Below, in pieces: positions 49,701 through 60,298 of a stretch of 64,000 nt of DNA. Numbering within the stretch: position 1 is the stretch's first letter; the number at the start of each line of letters is the position of its first letter. The stretch comes from Vibrio sp. HA2012 (GTDB taxonomy: Bacteria > Pseudomonadota > Gammaproteobacteria > Enterobacterales > Vibrionaceae), in NCBI RefSeq assembly GCF_002812955.1, contig NZ_PFXK01000005.1, positions 237,013-301,012 on the forward strand, in the 5' to 3' direction. The notes beneath the pieces were generated by a model. That model did not search any database, had not been told where the DNA came from, and was given only the letters and a program-made list of their open reading frames with translations. The translations under genes and the position numbers were made by a program.

Positions 49701-49739
49701 GTAGTTATAGGTAAATTTTCCGTATTTACCTATAACTAC
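49701..49739. promoter_or_regulatory. Perfect 16-bp inverted repeat upstream of der
   Basis: GTAGTTATAGGTAAAT (49701-49716) and its exact complement ATTTACCTATAACTAC (49724-49739) are separated by seven bases. On the der strand the loop reads ACGGAAA, which contains the ANGGA core of CsrA sites. It starts 43 bases before the der ATG. It could be a 5'-UTR hairpin or an operator; there is no U run, so it is not a terminator. Confidence 0.5.
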
Positions 49740-49774
49740 GCAGATACTGCCGCAACTTTGCAGCTGTAATAAAA

Positions 49775-49806
49775 CGGCTCCTGACCGCTAAGTCAGGAGC
49801 CGACCG
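49775..49806 (-). terminator. Terminator after bamB
   Basis: Perfect 11-bp stem CGGCTCCTGAC (49775-49785) with GTCAGGAGCCG (49792-49802); on the minus strand it is followed by TTTTATT. Confidence 0.85.
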
Positions 49807-49843
49807 TGAATTCTATCACAATTTCTAACTGGCTATACAAGGA

Positions 49844-51001
49844 TTATTCGATGTGCAGCTTTATGACCTGACCATTACGGGTCGTAATCATATACCCATC
49901 ATCCAGTTTCAACGGACCAACAGCAAAACCACTGTCATTCACAAATTGCTGTGCAACAAATGCACCCGTATCACGATCCAGCCAGTGTAGATAACCAAGA
50001 CTGTCTCCGACAACCAGATAATCATCAACAATCACCGGAGAAGTCAGTAAACGATGTTCCAGTTGCTTATTTGTCCATAGCTCAGTACCGGAACGGGCAT
50101 CAACTGCGGCCAGATGATCTTTATCTGTCAGCACAAATAAACGACTTCCATCCGTTGCCATATCAGAAGCCGACGAATAACTGCGTTTCCAGGATGGAGA
50201 ACCGGATCGCAGATCAATAGCGACCAGTTGCCCATTGATACCTACCGTGTAGAGCGTTCTACCAATCACTATCGGTGAGGCATCAGAATCCACCAGACGA
50301 TCAATCTCTGTCGCCCCTTTAGGACTTCCGACCACCTGCTGCCAGATCAGTTGTCCGTGCTCAACTACAGCCGCTGCGAGACGCCCGTTCGCCGTCCCCC
50401 AGAAGATTCCACCAGAAACTGCCAGCGGTGTGCTGTCTCCACGCAAAGTCAGATTAGGCACTTCGGTACTAATAGTCCAGACCTGTTCGCCGGTATCGGC
50501 ATTCAGAGCAACAAGCATTCCCCGAGCCGTGTGAACTATAGCAAAGTTATTATCAGCAACCGGACGAGCCAGTACCTCACCGTCAAGTTTAGAACGCCAC
50601 AAAACGGCTCCAGTTTCAATGTCCAGAGCTATTACTTCACCATTTTCCGAACCGATAAACAACTTTTTATACGCTGCAGTCATACCACCAGATAAGCGGA
50701 CAGGCTCATCCTGTTCCAAATCAGCCAACCAAATCGTCTTACCACTATCAGGTTCCAGAGCCTTGATATTGCCATCTCTGCTGGCAACAAATATCTTCCC
50801 ATAAGCCGCTACAGGAGCCAGTCTGGAAAAATAATGTCCGACACCGTCACCCACAGAAGCAGACCAGTCTCTATCAACAGAAAACTGGCTTTTTACCTCA
50901 GGTAACGAAGCCATAACAATGGTGTCTTCTTCGCTGGAACAACCCAACAAACCGGTAATCAGCATAGAGCCCAGCAGTGTCCGGCTTAGTAACTTCTTCA
51001 T
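49844..51001 (-). CDS. bamB: Outer membrane assembly lipoprotein BamB
   Basis: 385 residues. A type II signal peptide ends at LLGC (Cys21), and an eight-bladed beta-propeller of PQQ-like repeats follows (GKTIWLADLEQ, GAVLWRSKLDG, GEQVWTIST, GQLIWQQVVG). As part of the BAM complex it helps insert outer-membrane proteins. Last gene of the rlmN-pilW-rodZ-ispG-hisS-yfgM-bamB string. Confidence 0.95.
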   Translation of the reverse strand: MKKLLSRTLLGSMLITGLLGCSSEEDTIVMASLPEVKSQFSVDRDWSASVGDGVGHYFSRLAPVAAYGKIFVASRDGNIKALEPDSGKTIWLADLEQDEPVRLSGGMTAAYKKLFIGSENGEVIALDIETGAVLWRSKLDGEVLARPVADNNFAIVHTARGMLVALNADTGEQVWTISTEVPNLTLRGDSTPLAVSGGIFWGTANGRLAAAVVEHGQLIWQQVVGSPKGATEIDRLVDSDASPIVIGRTLYTVGINGQLVAIDLRSGSPSWKRSYSSASDMATDGSRLFVLTDKDHLAAVDARSGTELWTNKQLEHRLLTSPVIVDDYLVVGDSLGYLHWLDRDTGAFVAQQFVNDSGFAVGPLKLDDGYMITTRNGQVIKLHIE

Positions 51002-51010
51002 ACCACGCCC

Positions 51011-51625
51011 TTATCTGGCAAGATCATCCAATTTCATCTGTAATGCCTGACTGGCATCATTCGCCTGCTGTGCTTGTGTATAAGCGGAATAAGCCCCATC
51101 TTTATCCCCCTGACGCAACAGCAGGTCTCCTTTAAGTTCAGCAACACGACCAGCCCAGCTTGCTGATTTAACAGCAGCCAGTTCGGAGAGAGCCTCCTCT
51201 GGCTCGCCTTTCTCTGCCAGTAAGCGTGCGATACGTAATGAAATAAGAGGGCTCAGTGTATCGTCACCACTATTTTCTTTTGCCCACTGCAGTTGAGATA
51301 AAGCGGCATCCGGATCACCAGCATCGACTTGAGCCTTAGCCAACTGCAACGCAGCCAGTACAGAGTACTGTGTATCTTTATGACCACTAATAAAGCTCTC
51401 CACATCAGCAAAAGCATCCGCGCCGTCTTTAGCCAGAGCTTCTACTGCCACAGAATAACTTTGGGAGGCTTCATCCTGAGCGGCAATAACAGAATCCTGA
51501 TAATACTGCCAGCCAAACAAACCACTCAGGCCGATTACACTCCCCAGAATGACTGCCTTACCGTTTTCTTTCCACCAGTCTTTGATGGCTTCAACCTGTT
51601 GTTCTTCAGTATCGTAGAGTTCCAC
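51011..51625 (-). CDS. yfgM: YfgM family ancillary SecYEG translocon subunit
   Basis: 204 residues. Cytoplasmic N-terminus (ELYDTEEQQVEAIKDWWKENG), one membrane anchor (AVILGSVIGLSGLFGWQYY) and a periplasmic TPR region (QLAKAQVDAGDPDAALSQL, LADEKGEPEEAL-type helices). It associates with SecYEG and PpiD in E. coli. Nine bases from bamB and eleven from hisS. Confidence 0.92.
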   Translation of the reverse strand: MELYDTEEQQVEAIKDWWKENGKAVILGSVIGLSGLFGWQYYQDSVIAAQDEASQSYSVAVEALAKDGADAFADVESFISGHKDTQYSVLAALQLAKAQVDAGDPDAALSQLQWAKENSGDDTLSPLISLRIARLLAEKGEPEEALSELAAVKSASWAGRVAELKGDLLLRQGDKDGAYSAYTQAQQANDASQALQMKLDDLAR

Positions 51626-51636
51626 GTCCTGTCCTC

Positions 51637-52905
51637 TTAAATCAATTTCATCAGCTGAGCTGCAACGTCTGACTGAGCAAAGATCATCTGCTCTCCGCCA
51701 GTCAGGTCTTTAAATACGACCGTATTATCTGCGACTTCATTCTCACCCAGCACTAATGCTACCGCGGCACCGACTTTATCAGCGCGTTTAAATTGTTTCT
51801 TGAAGTTACCACCGCCAAAGTGACTCATCACTCTCAGACCGGGAACCTCTTCACGCAACTTTTCGGCTAGCTTCATACCAGCCATCATGGTTCCTTCACC
51901 GGCAGTCACGATATAGACATCCACAGCACGGCGGACATTATTCAGTTTCAGGGTTTCCAGCAACAGAACCAGACGCTCCAGCCCCATAGCAAACCCGACA
52001 GCCGGTGTGGTCTTCCCGCCCAGTTGCTCAACAAGACCATCGTAGCGACCACCACCACAAACTGTTCCCTGAGCCCCAAGACTTTCTGTTATCCACTCAA
52101 ATACCGTACGGTTATAGTAATCCAGACCACGAACCAAACGGTCATTAATTTGATATTCGATACCTGCCGCGCCAAGAAGTTCACACAGACCTGTAAAATG
52201 TTGTTTTGATTCTTCGTCCAGGTACTCGGATAGCTTAGGTGCGTCCAGCAGGATCTTCTGTATATCAGGATTTTTAGTATCCAGAACCCGTAACGGATTC
52301 GTGTACATGCGACGTTTACAATCCTCATCCAGCACATCCAAATGCTGTTCCAGATAAGCAACCAGCGCATCACGATAGCTGGCCCGAGCCTCCAGAGAAC
52401 CAATAGAATTCAGCTCCAGACGTACATGCTCGCTGATCCCCAGTTCCCGCCACAAACGGGCTGTCATCATGATCATCTCGGCATCAATGTCCGGCCCTTC
52501 CAGGCCAAATACTTCCACACCAACCTGATGGAACTGACGGTAACGTCCTTTCTGTGGACGCTCATGACGGAACATCGGTCCCATATACCACAGACGTTGT
52601 TCCTGATTGTATAACAACCCATTTTCAATACCGGCACGCACACAACCAGCCGTACCTTCCGGACGAAGAGTCAGACTGTCGCCGTTCCGATCGTCGAAGG
52701 TGTACATTTCTTTCTCTACTACATCCGTAACTTCACCGATAGCACGACTGAACAGGTGAGTCATCTCAACAATCGGCATGCGAATTTCACTGTAACCGTA
52801 TGCGCTCAGTACCTGTTTTACTGTGCCTTCAACTTTCTGCCACAGTGGAGAGTTTGTCGGGAGGCAGTCGTTCATGCCCCGGATTGCCTGAATAGTTTTT
52901 GCCAC
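51637..52905 (-). CDS. hisS: Histidyl-tRNA synthetase
   Basis: 422 residues, class II synthetase (E. coli 424). Motif 2 with [20 protein letters not shown], histidine-binding motifs [15 protein letters not shown] and CGGGRYDGL, motif 3 [13 protein letters not shown] and a C-terminal anticodon-binding domain are all present. Between ispG and yfgM, the usual order. Confidence 0.97.
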   Translation of the reverse strand: MAKTIQAIRGMNDCLPTNSPLWQKVEGTVKQVLSAYGYSEIRMPIVEMTHLFSRAIGEVTDVVEKEMYTFDDRNGDSLTLRPEGTAGCVRAGIENGLLYNQEQRLWYMGPMFRHERPQKGRYRQFHQVGVEVFGLEGPDIDAEMIMMTARLWRELGISEHVRLELNSIGSLEARASYRDALVAYLEQHLDVLDEDCKRRMYTNPLRVLDTKNPDIQKILLDAPKLSEYLDEESKQHFTGLCELLGAAGIEYQINDRLVRGLDYYNRTVFEWITESLGAQGTVCGGGRYDGLVEQLGGKTTPAVGFAMGLERLVLLLETLKLNNVRRAVDVYIVTAGEGTMMAGMKLAEKLREEVPGLRVMSHFGGGNFKKQFKRADKVGAAVALVLGENEVADNTVVFKDLTGGEQMIFAQSDVAAQLMKLI

Positions 52906-52951
52906 TTTCTTTTACCGTTTTTAAATACAATATCTTACTGATATTGCTGTA

Positions 52952-54073
52952 TTAGTCTTCAATCTGATTAATTTCAATGCGCTTAGCCTGATCCAGCATG
53001 GATGCTTTAGCCCGAATTCTAGCCTCAAGCTGATCAACCAAATCATTATTGTCCAGACGCTCTTTCAGCCGCTTTCCATCTTCATACAAAGCACTTTTAT
53101 TGTTACTGCCAGCCAGTCCAAGATGAGCCGATTCTGCTTCACCAGGACCGTTTACGACACAACCAATCAGAGATACATCCATCGGTGTCAGTACATCTTC
53201 CAGCCGTTCTTCCAGTGCGTTGACAGTTGCTATCACATCAAACTCCTGACGTGAGCAGGTCGGACAGGCAATAAAATTGATGCCACGAGAACGGATTCGC
53301 AGAGATTTCAAAATATCAAATCCAACTTTAATCTCTTCAACCGGATTCGCTGCCAGTGAAATACGCAGCGTGTCACCGATACCTTCAGAAAGCAGCAGCC
53401 CCAGACCGACTGCAGATTTAATAGAACCGGCACGGGCACCTCCAGCTTCAGTAATACCAAGATGCAGAGGCTGATCAATTTTCTGTGCCAGCAGACGGTA
53501 TGAGTCTACAGCCAGAAAGACATCCGATGCTTTCACACTGACCTTAAACTGATCAAAATTCAGCTTATCCAGAATATCCACATGTCGCATGGCTGATTCC
53601 ACTAACGCCTCAGGCGTTGGCTCACCATATTTCAGTTGGATATCTTTCTCCAGAGAGCCTCCATTAACCCCTATTCGAATAGGGATATTTTTATCTCTGG
53701 CACAATCCACTACCGCACGGATACGATCTTCTTTACCGATGTTTCCCGGGTTAATTCGCAGACAGTCAACACCATATTCGGCCACTTTTAGTGCGATGCG
53801 GTAATCGAAGTGAATATCGGCCACCAGAGGAACAGAGACCTGTTGTTTGATCAGCCTGAAGGCTTCTGCCGCATCCATCGTTGGTACCGATACACGCACA
53901 ATATCAGCACCGACTTTTTCCAGTGATCTGATTTGTGCAACGGTTGCTTCAACATCAGTTGTTCGGGTGTTGGTCATAGACTGCACACTCACAGGTGCGC
54001 CGTCACCAATAGGTACATCGCCCACGTAAATTCTGCTTGAGGGGCGACGTTTAATAGGAGATTCGTGTTGCAT
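52952..54073 (-). CDS. ispG: 4-hydroxy-3-methylbut-2-en-1-yl diphosphate synthase IspG
   Basis: 373 residues. TIM barrel plus a [4Fe-4S] domain; cluster ligands are in [11 protein letters not shown] (near residue 270) and [11 protein letters not shown] (near 305). It catalyses the MEP pathway step before IspH, also encoded in this window. Nine bases after rodZ. Confidence 0.97.
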   Translation of the reverse strand: MQHESPIKRRPSSRIYVGDVPIGDGAPVSVQSMTNTRTTDVEATVAQIRSLEKVGADIVRVSVPTMDAAEAFRLIKQQVSVPLVADIHFDYRIALKVAEYGVDCLRINPGNIGKEDRIRAVVDCARDKNIPIRIGVNGGSLEKDIQLKYGEPTPEALVESAMRHVDILDKLNFDQFKVSVKASDVFLAVDSYRLLAQKIDQPLHLGITEAGGARAGSIKSAVGLGLLLSEGIGDTLRISLAANPVEEIKVGFDILKSLRIRSRGINFIACPTCSRQEFDVIATVNALEERLEDVLTPMDVSLIGCVVNGPGEAESAHLGLAGSNNKSALYEDGKRLKERLDNNDLVDQLEARIRAKASMLDQAKRIEINQIED

Positions 54074-54082
54074 AGTCCGCTT

Positions 54083-55045
54083 CTAGGGTAGAGTCAATCT
54101 TGCTACTTTGCCTGAAGTATACCCAGAAAGGTCAACAGATTCACTTGCAAATGTAATGCTCACACCTTCTGGTGCCCCTAAAATAACCTTGTAGGGTGTT
54201 TCTCCGCTGAGTGTCAGCGTCGTATTCGGTTTTTTCACACCGGTAGCTAGAGTTTTACCGCTGGCATCGGTCACCTGAATCCAGCAATCGGAGGAAAAAT
54301 TCAACACCAGAGTTGTATCCAACTGAGTAACAGACGCTAGAGACGGTTCTGCTTCACCAGCAGCAGATACTTCCGCATCAGCGGATCCGACAGTCGTACT
54401 ATTAATCACAGTAACCGCATTATTACTGCTGTCAGCCTGAACCTCTGAAAGAGTAGCGTCCGCTTCCGGCTGTTCAGTAACGGTGACAGATGCATCAATA
54501 CGTGCCGGCTCCGGTTCATCTATCGTTTCAAATTCAATAACAGCACTGGCTTTTTCTGATATGACCTCATCGACCAGCAAAGGCTGCACAGCATCCTGTT
54601 CAGACACTTCCGTAATCGTATCCTGCTGATTCTGATACCACCATACGGATGAAATACCGATGATGACAATAAAAATCCCCCAGGTCAGCTTCATGATCCT
54701 GCGATCATGCATCTCTCGTTTCGTTTTACGGGAAAAGCTCTGCATTGTATGTTCTTTATGTTGAACTTCATCTGCACCATCCAGAGCCTTCAGTACCACA
54801 TTTTCATCAACAGCTACCAATTTAGCATATGAACGCAAATATCCACGCGTAAACGTAGCAACATGATCAAATTCAAAATCGTTCTTATCGATACTTTCAA
54901 TAACAGCAAGCTTAAGCCGAAGCCTGTCAGCAACTTCCCGCTGTGACAACCCTGCTTTTGTCCGGGCTTCACGCAATAAATCTCCGGCCTGAATCTGTGG
55001 CTCTGATATCTCTTCTGGTTCTTTATTTACTGTTTCAGTACTCAT
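54083..55045 (-). CDS. rodZ: Cytoskeletal protein RodZ
   Basis: 320 residues. N-terminal helix-turn-helix at about 22-90 (LREARTKAGLSQREVADRLRLKLAVIESI), a membrane segment near 125 (LTWGIFIVIIGISSVWWY), an acidic Ser/Thr-rich periplasmic linker and a C-terminal DUF4115 beta domain (LVLNFSSDCWIQVTDASGK). It links MreB to the membrane and sets rod shape. Its start overlaps the pilW end by eleven bases. Confidence 0.93.
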   Translation of the reverse strand: MSTETVNKEPEEISEPQIQAGDLLREARTKAGLSQREVADRLRLKLAVIESIDKNDFEFDHVATFTRGYLRSYAKLVAVDENVVLKALDGADEVQHKEHTMQSFSRKTKREMHDRRIMKLTWGIFIVIIGISSVWWYQNQQDTITEVSEQDAVQPLLVDEVISEKASAVIEFETIDEPEPARIDASVTVTEQPEADATLSEVQADSSNNAVTVINSTTVGSADAEVSAAGEAEPSLASVTQLDTTLVLNFSSDCWIQVTDASGKTLATGVKKPNTTLTLSGETPYKVILGAPEGVSITFASESVDLSGYTSGKVARLTLP

Positions 55046-55790
55046 CCGCTATGTACTTCTGATATTGTTCCGAGTCCGGGTATTCATCTTTCAGTTTACG
55101 GACATAGACTTCTGCCAGTCCGGCGTTACCCGCCTTTCTTTCCAGCTGTACAGCCAAGTCCAGACTGTTCGCTCCGTACCCGTACTTTCTGTGAATATTA
55201 AGGAGCCTGGATCTTGCTGCATGATATTCTCCTCTTTCAATATCCAGCAAGGATAATTGCAAAGAAGAGAGATAACGATCTGGCTCATGATCCAAAGAAC
55301 GCTGAAAATAGAATGCAGCTTTTTTCTTGTCTCCGCTTTTCAGCGAACACATACCTGCATTTTCATAACTACCGGCTGTCTGGTAGTAATATGGTTGCTC
55401 AATAGCTCGGTTAAAATACTGCTCGGCCTTCTTATACCGACCGTGTTTACATAAAAAAACACCGAAATTATTAAGCACATCACCGTTCTGAGGAGACTCC
55501 CGTAACGCTTTTTTGTATGCCTGCTCTGCCAACAGGCTTTCTTCAACCTGTTGATAATAGTAAGCGATTGAATTTAGTGCCCGATAGTAGTTGGGTGCAT
55601 AAGTAACTGCAAGCTCAAGGTTTTCTCTTGCTCTTAGCATATCGCCAGCATCAAGATACCCTAATCCGAGGCGAACACGTGCCTCTGCAGCCTTTATGTT
55701 ATCAAAACGACTGTCTGCACTATTTTCCGTCACTGTAACACAAGCTGTGACTAAACTAACAAGAAAAGCGGTGGTTATCCATTGATACAT
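55035..55790 (-). CDS. pilW: Type IV pilus biogenesis lipoprotein PilW/PilF
   Basis: 251 residues with a lipobox VTAC (Cys17) and about six TPR repeats (ARVRLGLGYLDAGDMLRARENLELAV, LLAEQAYKKALRESPQNGDVLNNFGVFL, and others). It is the outer-membrane pilotin that helps secretin assembly for type IV pili. Its place beside rodZ and rlmN is conserved in gamma-proteobacteria. ndk, often nearby in Vibrio, is absent here. Confidence 0.92.
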   Translation of the reverse strand: MYQWITTAFLVSLVTACVTVTENSADSRFDNIKAAEARVRLGLGYLDAGDMLRARENLELAVTYAPNYYRALNSIAYYYQQVEESLLAEQAYKKALRESPQNGDVLNNFGVFLCKHGRYKKAEQYFNRAIEQPYYYQTAGSYENAGMCSLKSGDKKKAAFYFQRSLDHEPDRYLSSLQLSLLDIERGEYHAARSRLLNIHRKYGYGANSLDLAVQLERKAGNAGLAEVYVRKLKDEYPDSEQYQKYIADEY

Positions 55791-55854
55791 TGAGAAAATC
55801 CTCTGTAGAGCACAGGTTTTCCCAATATATTCAGAAATTATCTACCTTTGGTTA

Positions 55855-56973
55855 TCAGATAGATACTACCGGGATTGGTTCCCCTTGCTGGTTCTGTTTT
55901 GTACGTTTAGTCCGGTCGATCACGTCACCGACCAGCTGTCCACAGGCTGCATCGATGTCATCTCCACGGGTTTTACGTACCGTTACCGTATTTTCATACT
56001 GCATCAGTGTTTTCATAAAACGATCGATGCGAGAATTACTTGGCTTCTTATATGGTGAACCAGGATAAGGGTTGAATGGAATCAAATTGATTTTTGCCGG
56101 GGTATCTTTAAGTAACTCTGCGAGCTGTCTTGCATGTTCCATATCATCATTCACATGATCCAACAAAACATACTCAATAGTTACTTTGCCACGGTTAGCA
56201 TTAGAACTGGCAATATAGCGGTGAATGGATTCCAGTAGCGTTTCAATATTCCAGCGATCATTGATCGGCATGATCTGACTGCGTAACTCATCAGTGGGAG
56301 CATGCAGAGACACGGCCAGAGCGACATCAATCGCACCAGTCATCTGATCCAGTCCGGAAACAACACCAGATGTAGATACTGTTACCCGGCGCTTTGACAG
56401 CCCAAAGCCAAGATCATCCATCATCAGCTCCAGTGCCGGGATCAGATTTTTCATATTCAATAAAGGTTCACCCATCCCCATCATCACTACGTTGGTAATA
56501 GGACGGCGACCGGTCTCTTTTTCCAGCCCAATTTCACGTGCAGCACGCCAAACCTGCCCGATAATTTCAGAAACTCTGAGGTTGCGGTTAAAACCTTGCT
56601 GAGCAGTTGAACAGAACTTACATTCCAAAGCGCAACCTACCTGCGACGAAACACATAAGGTAGCACGGTCATCATCCGGGATATAAACTGTTTCAACATC
56701 CTGATCACCCACACGCATAGCCCATTTAATCACACCATCAGAGGAATACTGAGCTTCCGAAACTTCAGGTGCGCGAATTTCAGCCACACGGATCAGCTTC
56801 TCACGCAGTTTTTTATTCAGATTGGTCATCTGTTCGAAGTCATCACAACCAAAATGGTAAATCCACTTCATTAACTGATCAGCTCGGAATGCTTTTTCAC
56901 CTAGTTCTTCGGCAAAATACTGACGCAGTCCTTTCCGATCAAAATCAAGCAGATTAATTTTTTTAGTGGTCAT
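55855..56973 (-). CDS. rlmN: Dual-specificity RNA methyltransferase RlmN
   Basis: 372 residues from the ATG at 56973, with GGGGG upstream; a frame to 56997 is rejected. Radical SAM cysteines Cys114, Cys118 and Cys121 ([12 protein letters not shown]) and the conserved C-terminal Cys in DAACGQL used for methyl transfer are present. It makes 2-methyladenosine in 23S rRNA (A2503) and tRNA (A37). First gene of the string towards bamB. Confidence 0.96.
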   Translation of the reverse strand: MTTKKINLLDFDRKGLRQYFAEELGEKAFRADQLMKWIYHFGCDDFEQMTNLNKKLREKLIRVAEIRAPEVSEAQYSSDGVIKWAMRVGDQDVETVYIPDDDRATLCVSSQVGCALECKFCSTAQQGFNRNLRVSEIIGQVWRAAREIGLEKETGRRPITNVVMMGMGEPLLNMKNLIPALELMMDDLGFGLSKRRVTVSTSGVVSGLDQMTGAIDVALAVSLHAPTDELRSQIMPINDRWNIETLLESIHRYIASSNANRGKVTIEYVLLDHVNDDMEHARQLAELLKDTPAKINLIPFNPYPGSPYKKPSNSRIDRFMKTLMQYENTVTVRKTRGDDIDAACGQLVGDVIDRTKRTKQNQQGEPIPVVSI

Positions 56974-57066
56974 AATGCCCCCACAATGACGAAACAATAA
57001 TTAAGGGCGCGAATTGTACAGCCTTTAGACAATATCAACAAGGGGGGAAATAATCACTCGGTCGTA

Positions 57067-58020
57067 CTAAAGCATCACTTTATTCAGTTCATATTTAGCA
57101 ACGTCTGGCGATACGCCAATATAACCATCTTTTTCAACAATTTCCTGCCCCTGCCGGGAATAAATAAAGCGGATAAATTCGGATTCTATCGGAGAAAGTA
57201 ATCTTGCCGGATGTTTATTAATATAAATATACAGGTAGCGGGACAACGGATAGCGCCCACTGGCAATATTCTGTTTGCTCGGAAAGACATACTCATCCCC
57301 CTGTTCAGTAACAGCTAACAGCTTGACCCCAGCTACCCGATAGCCAATACCGGAATAACCGATAGAGTTAATGGATGATGCAACAGACTGAACGACAGAA
57401 GCCGACCCCGGTTGCTCATTAACATATTTCTGAAAATCCCCGCCGCATAAAGCCTGTTGTTTAAAAAAGCCATATGTCCCGGAAACCGAGTTCCGTCCAA
57501 ACAACTGAATCCGTCGCTTTGCCCATTTTTGCTGAACACCAAGCTCGCTCCAGGAATAAACCGGATACGCAGCACCACAACGCATTGTGGCAGAGAAAAC
57601 ACTGTCGATCTGCTTGAAATTCAATCCTTTTACCGGATTATCTTCATGAACAAAAATACCGATGGCATCAATAGCAACTTTCAGCACCGTTGGCTGATAT
57701 CCGTGTTCTCGCTCAAATGCTTCTATTTCCTTAAGGCGCATTTCCCGGCTCATTGGACCAAATTGAGCTGTTCCTTCAATTAATGCAGGAGCCGCCGTCG
57801 ATGAACCGGAAGCATGCACTTGAACATTCACATTAGGATAGTAAGACTTAAAAGCTTCCCCCCACAAAGAAACCATACTGGAAAAAGTATCCGACCCAAC
57901 AGAAGTCAGATTACCCGATAGGCCAGGAATTTTATTATAATCGGGCAGTTCCTCCCCCGCTGAGCTGAAACTGATCAGTACAGCAACGATGACAGAAAAC
58001 TGTTTCAGGAAATACTTCAC
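57067..58020 (-). CDS. pstS: Phosphate-binding protein PstS-type
   Basis: 317 residues with a signal peptide (SVIVAVLISFSSAGEE). The phosphate-binding fold is visible: TSVGSDTFSSMVSLWGEAF, HASGSSTAAPALIEGTAQFGPMSREM and GRNSVSGTYGFFK. It supplies phosphate to PstCAB or signals through PhoR. It follows phoR by 30 bases, but no pstCAB genes follow; rlmN is next. The partner permease must be elsewhere. Confidence 0.88.
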   Translation of the reverse strand: MKYFLKQFSVIVAVLISFSSAGEELPDYNKIPGLSGNLTSVGSDTFSSMVSLWGEAFKSYYPNVNVQVHASGSSTAAPALIEGTAQFGPMSREMRLKEIEAFEREHGYQPTVLKVAIDAIGIFVHEDNPVKGLNFKQIDSVFSATMRCGAAYPVYSWSELGVQQKWAKRRIQLFGRNSVSGTYGFFKQQALCGGDFQKYVNEQPGSASVVQSVASSINSIGYSGIGYRVAGVKLLAVTEQGDEYVFPSKQNIASGRYPLSRYLYIYINKHPARLLSPIESEFIRFIYSRQGQEIVEKDGYIGVSPDVAKYELNKVML

Positions 58021-58050
58021 ATCATAACCTTGAATACAATTTAAGATGGT

Positions 58051-59349
58051 TTATCTTACAACCAGTCTTTTAGGTAAAACGAAAGAGAACTGACTACCGA
58101 CACCAACCTCACTGCTAATTTCCAGCATTGAATCGTGGTGAGTTAATGCATGTTTTACAATTGCCAGCCCCAGCCCACTTCCGCCAGTTTCCCTTGAACG
58201 AGCCTTATCAACCCGATAAAAGCGCTCTGTCAGCCGGTGGATGTGCTGAGGTTCAATCCCCTCACCGCTGTCTTCCACATCCAAATGGGCGCCTTTTTTG
58301 GTTTCATACCAGCGTACATGTACATCCGCACCCGGAGGGGTATACTTTACTGCGTTATAAACCAAGTTAGAGATGGCACTACGCAGTTGATCTTCATCAC
58401 CAAGAACTCTTAAATTCTTATCAACATCAAAATATAACTGATGCTGTTTTTCCCCACTCAGAGTCACCGCTTCTTTTTCCAGAATTTCCAGCATAGCGGG
58501 CACATTCACAACCTCATGCGGATCCGCCATTGGTGCAGCTTCTATCTTAGACAAAGTGAGCAACTGATTTACAAGAGCATTCATACGGTTAAGCTGCTCT
58601 GTCATCACCCCATGAGCTTTTATCCACATCGGTCCGACTATCATATCCGGGTCTTCAGTCATCTCAAGATATCCCTGAAGTACAGTCATTGGAGTACGCA
58701 GTTCATGAGACACATTGGCGAAAAAGTTTCTCCGCATACCTTCCAGCTGTTTTAACTGCGTAACATCCCGCACCACCATCAAATGCTCACCTTCTGTATA
58801 AGGAACAATCCGCAGTTCCAGCGTCCGCTCAACATTCAGAGGAGAGCGCATCTCCAATGGATCAGTGAAGTTGTTTTTTTTCAGATATTTGATAAAACTG
58901 GGTGTACGGATAAGATTTGTTATCGGTTGCCCGGAATCATCCGGCCAGCGGAACCCCAGCAAGTGCTGAGCCAGCTTATTGCACCAGACAATATTACCTT
59001 CCCCCCGGAAGACAACAACAGCATCCGGTAGCGATTCTGCACCATTACGGAAGCGGCGGATTAAATTAGTCAGTTCCCTGCGCCGCTTTCTCTGCCTTTG
59101 CTGCAGGCGATAGATACCGTTAAACAACCCTTCCCAATGGCCGGTACCCATGGGTGGTGTTAAACGTTTTTCATCCCACAACCATGCAGAAAGACGGATC
59201 TGATTATGAAAATGCCAGCTCAATTGCAACACGGTAGCTCCCAGCAGTAACCAGGACATATAACCAAACAGCCAGCCAAGAATGATCCAGGGGGTGTAAA
59301 AAAAAGCCAGCGTCCAGGCCAGCTTTTTCCAGGTTAACCTTTCAACCAT
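58051..59349 (-). CDS. phoR: Phosphate sensor histidine kinase PhoR
   Basis: 432 residues from the ATG at 59349 with GGAG upstream (E. coli 431). Two membrane segments at the N-terminus ([32 protein letters not shown] region), a charged linker, a PAS domain ([18 protein letters not shown]), kinase His near residue 213 ([16 protein letters not shown]) and ATP-binding domain ([25 protein letters not shown]). Partner of PhoB, 22 bases upstream. Confidence 0.96.
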   Translation of the reverse strand: MVERLTWKKLAWTLAFFYTPWIILGWLFGYMSWLLLGATVLQLSWHFHNQIRLSAWLWDEKRLTPPMGTGHWEGLFNGIYRLQQRQRKRRRELTNLIRRFRNGAESLPDAVVVFRGEGNIVWCNKLAQHLLGFRWPDDSGQPITNLIRTPSFIKYLKKNNFTDPLEMRSPLNVERTLELRIVPYTEGEHLMVVRDVTQLKQLEGMRRNFFANVSHELRTPMTVLQGYLEMTEDPDMIVGPMWIKAHGVMTEQLNRMNALVNQLLTLSKIEAAPMADPHEVVNVPAMLEILEKEAVTLSGEKQHQLYFDVDKNLRVLGDEDQLRSAISNLVYNAVKYTPPGADVHVRWYETKKGAHLDVEDSGEGIEPQHIHRLTERFYRVDKARSRETGGSGLGLAIVKHALTHHDSMLEISSEVGVGSQFSFVLPKRLVVR

Positions 59350-59371
59350 GAAATTCTCCGTGAGGTAACCG

Positions 59372-60061
59372 TTACGATTTAGTGGAAAAACGGTAACCGG
59401 CACCACGCACTGTCTGTATCAGCTTATCATGACCGGCATTTTCCAGCGCCTTACGTAAACGACGTATATGCACATCAACTGTCCGGTCTTCCACGTAAAC
59501 ATTCGTTCCCCAGACATTATTCAGCAACTGCTCTCTGCTGTAGACTCTTTCTTGGTGAGTCATAAAGAAATGCAACATCTTAAACTCTGTTGGCCCCATA
59601 TCCAGAGGCTGTTCATCCGCAGTTACACGATGAGAAACAGGGTCAAGCTTCAATCCCTGTACATCAATAATATCTTCCAGAGCAGTAGGGGTTACCCGGC
59701 GAATAACCGCTTTCAGACGAGCAACCAGCTCCTTAGGAGAGAAAGGTTTGGTAATATAGTCATCCGCTCCCACTTCTAGTCCACGAACTTTATCTTCTTC
59801 TTCACCGCGGGCAGTCAGCATAACAACCGGAATATTACGAGTCAGTTCTTCTCGTTTCAGGAGCTTAATCAGATTAATACCTGAACCTCCCGGTAACATC
59901 CAATCCAACAAAATCAGATCCGGATAGGGCTCACACAGTTTATTTAGTGCAGCATCGTAATCCTCTGCCTCTACTGCCTGATAACCTTTCTGTTCAAGAA
60001 CAAAGCACAACATTTCGCGAATTGGTGCTTCATCTTCAACAACCAGAATCTTTCTAGACAT
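59372..60061 (-). CDS. phoB: Phosphate regulon response regulator PhoB
   Basis: 229 residues from the ATG at 60061, equal to E. coli PhoB. Receiver with Asp53 ([11 protein letters not shown]) and Lys105 (DYITKPFSP); winged helix with [18 protein letters not shown]. It activates phosphate-starvation genes. A Pho box about 50 bases upstream indicates autoregulation. First gene of phoB-phoR-pstS. Confidence 0.97.
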   Translation of the reverse strand: MSRKILVVEDEAPIREMLCFVLEQKGYQAVEAEDYDAALNKLCEPYPDLILLDWMLPGGSGINLIKLLKREELTRNIPVVMLTARGEEEDKVRGLEVGADDYITKPFSPKELVARLKAVIRRVTPTALEDIIDVQGLKLDPVSHRVTADEQPLDMGPTEFKMLHFFMTHQERVYSREQLLNNVWGTNVYVEDRTVDVHIRRLRKALENAGHDKLIQTVRGAGYRFSTKS

Positions 60062-60112
60062 AAACAAGCAACCTTTCTACTTTTATCAACTACGTGCATT
60101 ATCTTTACTAAG

Positions 60113-60131
60113 TATGACACTTTTGTGACCT
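60113..60131 (-). promoter_or_regulatory. Pho box upstream of phoB
   Basis: The complement of TATGACACTTTTGTGACCT reads as two GTCA-containing 11-base repeats (AGGTCACAAAA, GTGTCATA), matching the Pho box at about 15 of 19 positions. A -10-like GATAAT follows 11 bases after the second GTCA. Confidence 0.75.
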
Positions 60132-60298
60132 TTGCAAACAATTTTTCATATAAGTTTCTCAGCTAATTCATTGCTCTTTTTCAACTTTAGTGTAAAGAAA
60201 GCGGCAATTCAGATACCATTCTAGGACAAAGAACTCTACAAACTTATGATGTTCCCCTATTATGGCTCCTTTCATTTTTCATAAACAAAGAGACGACT

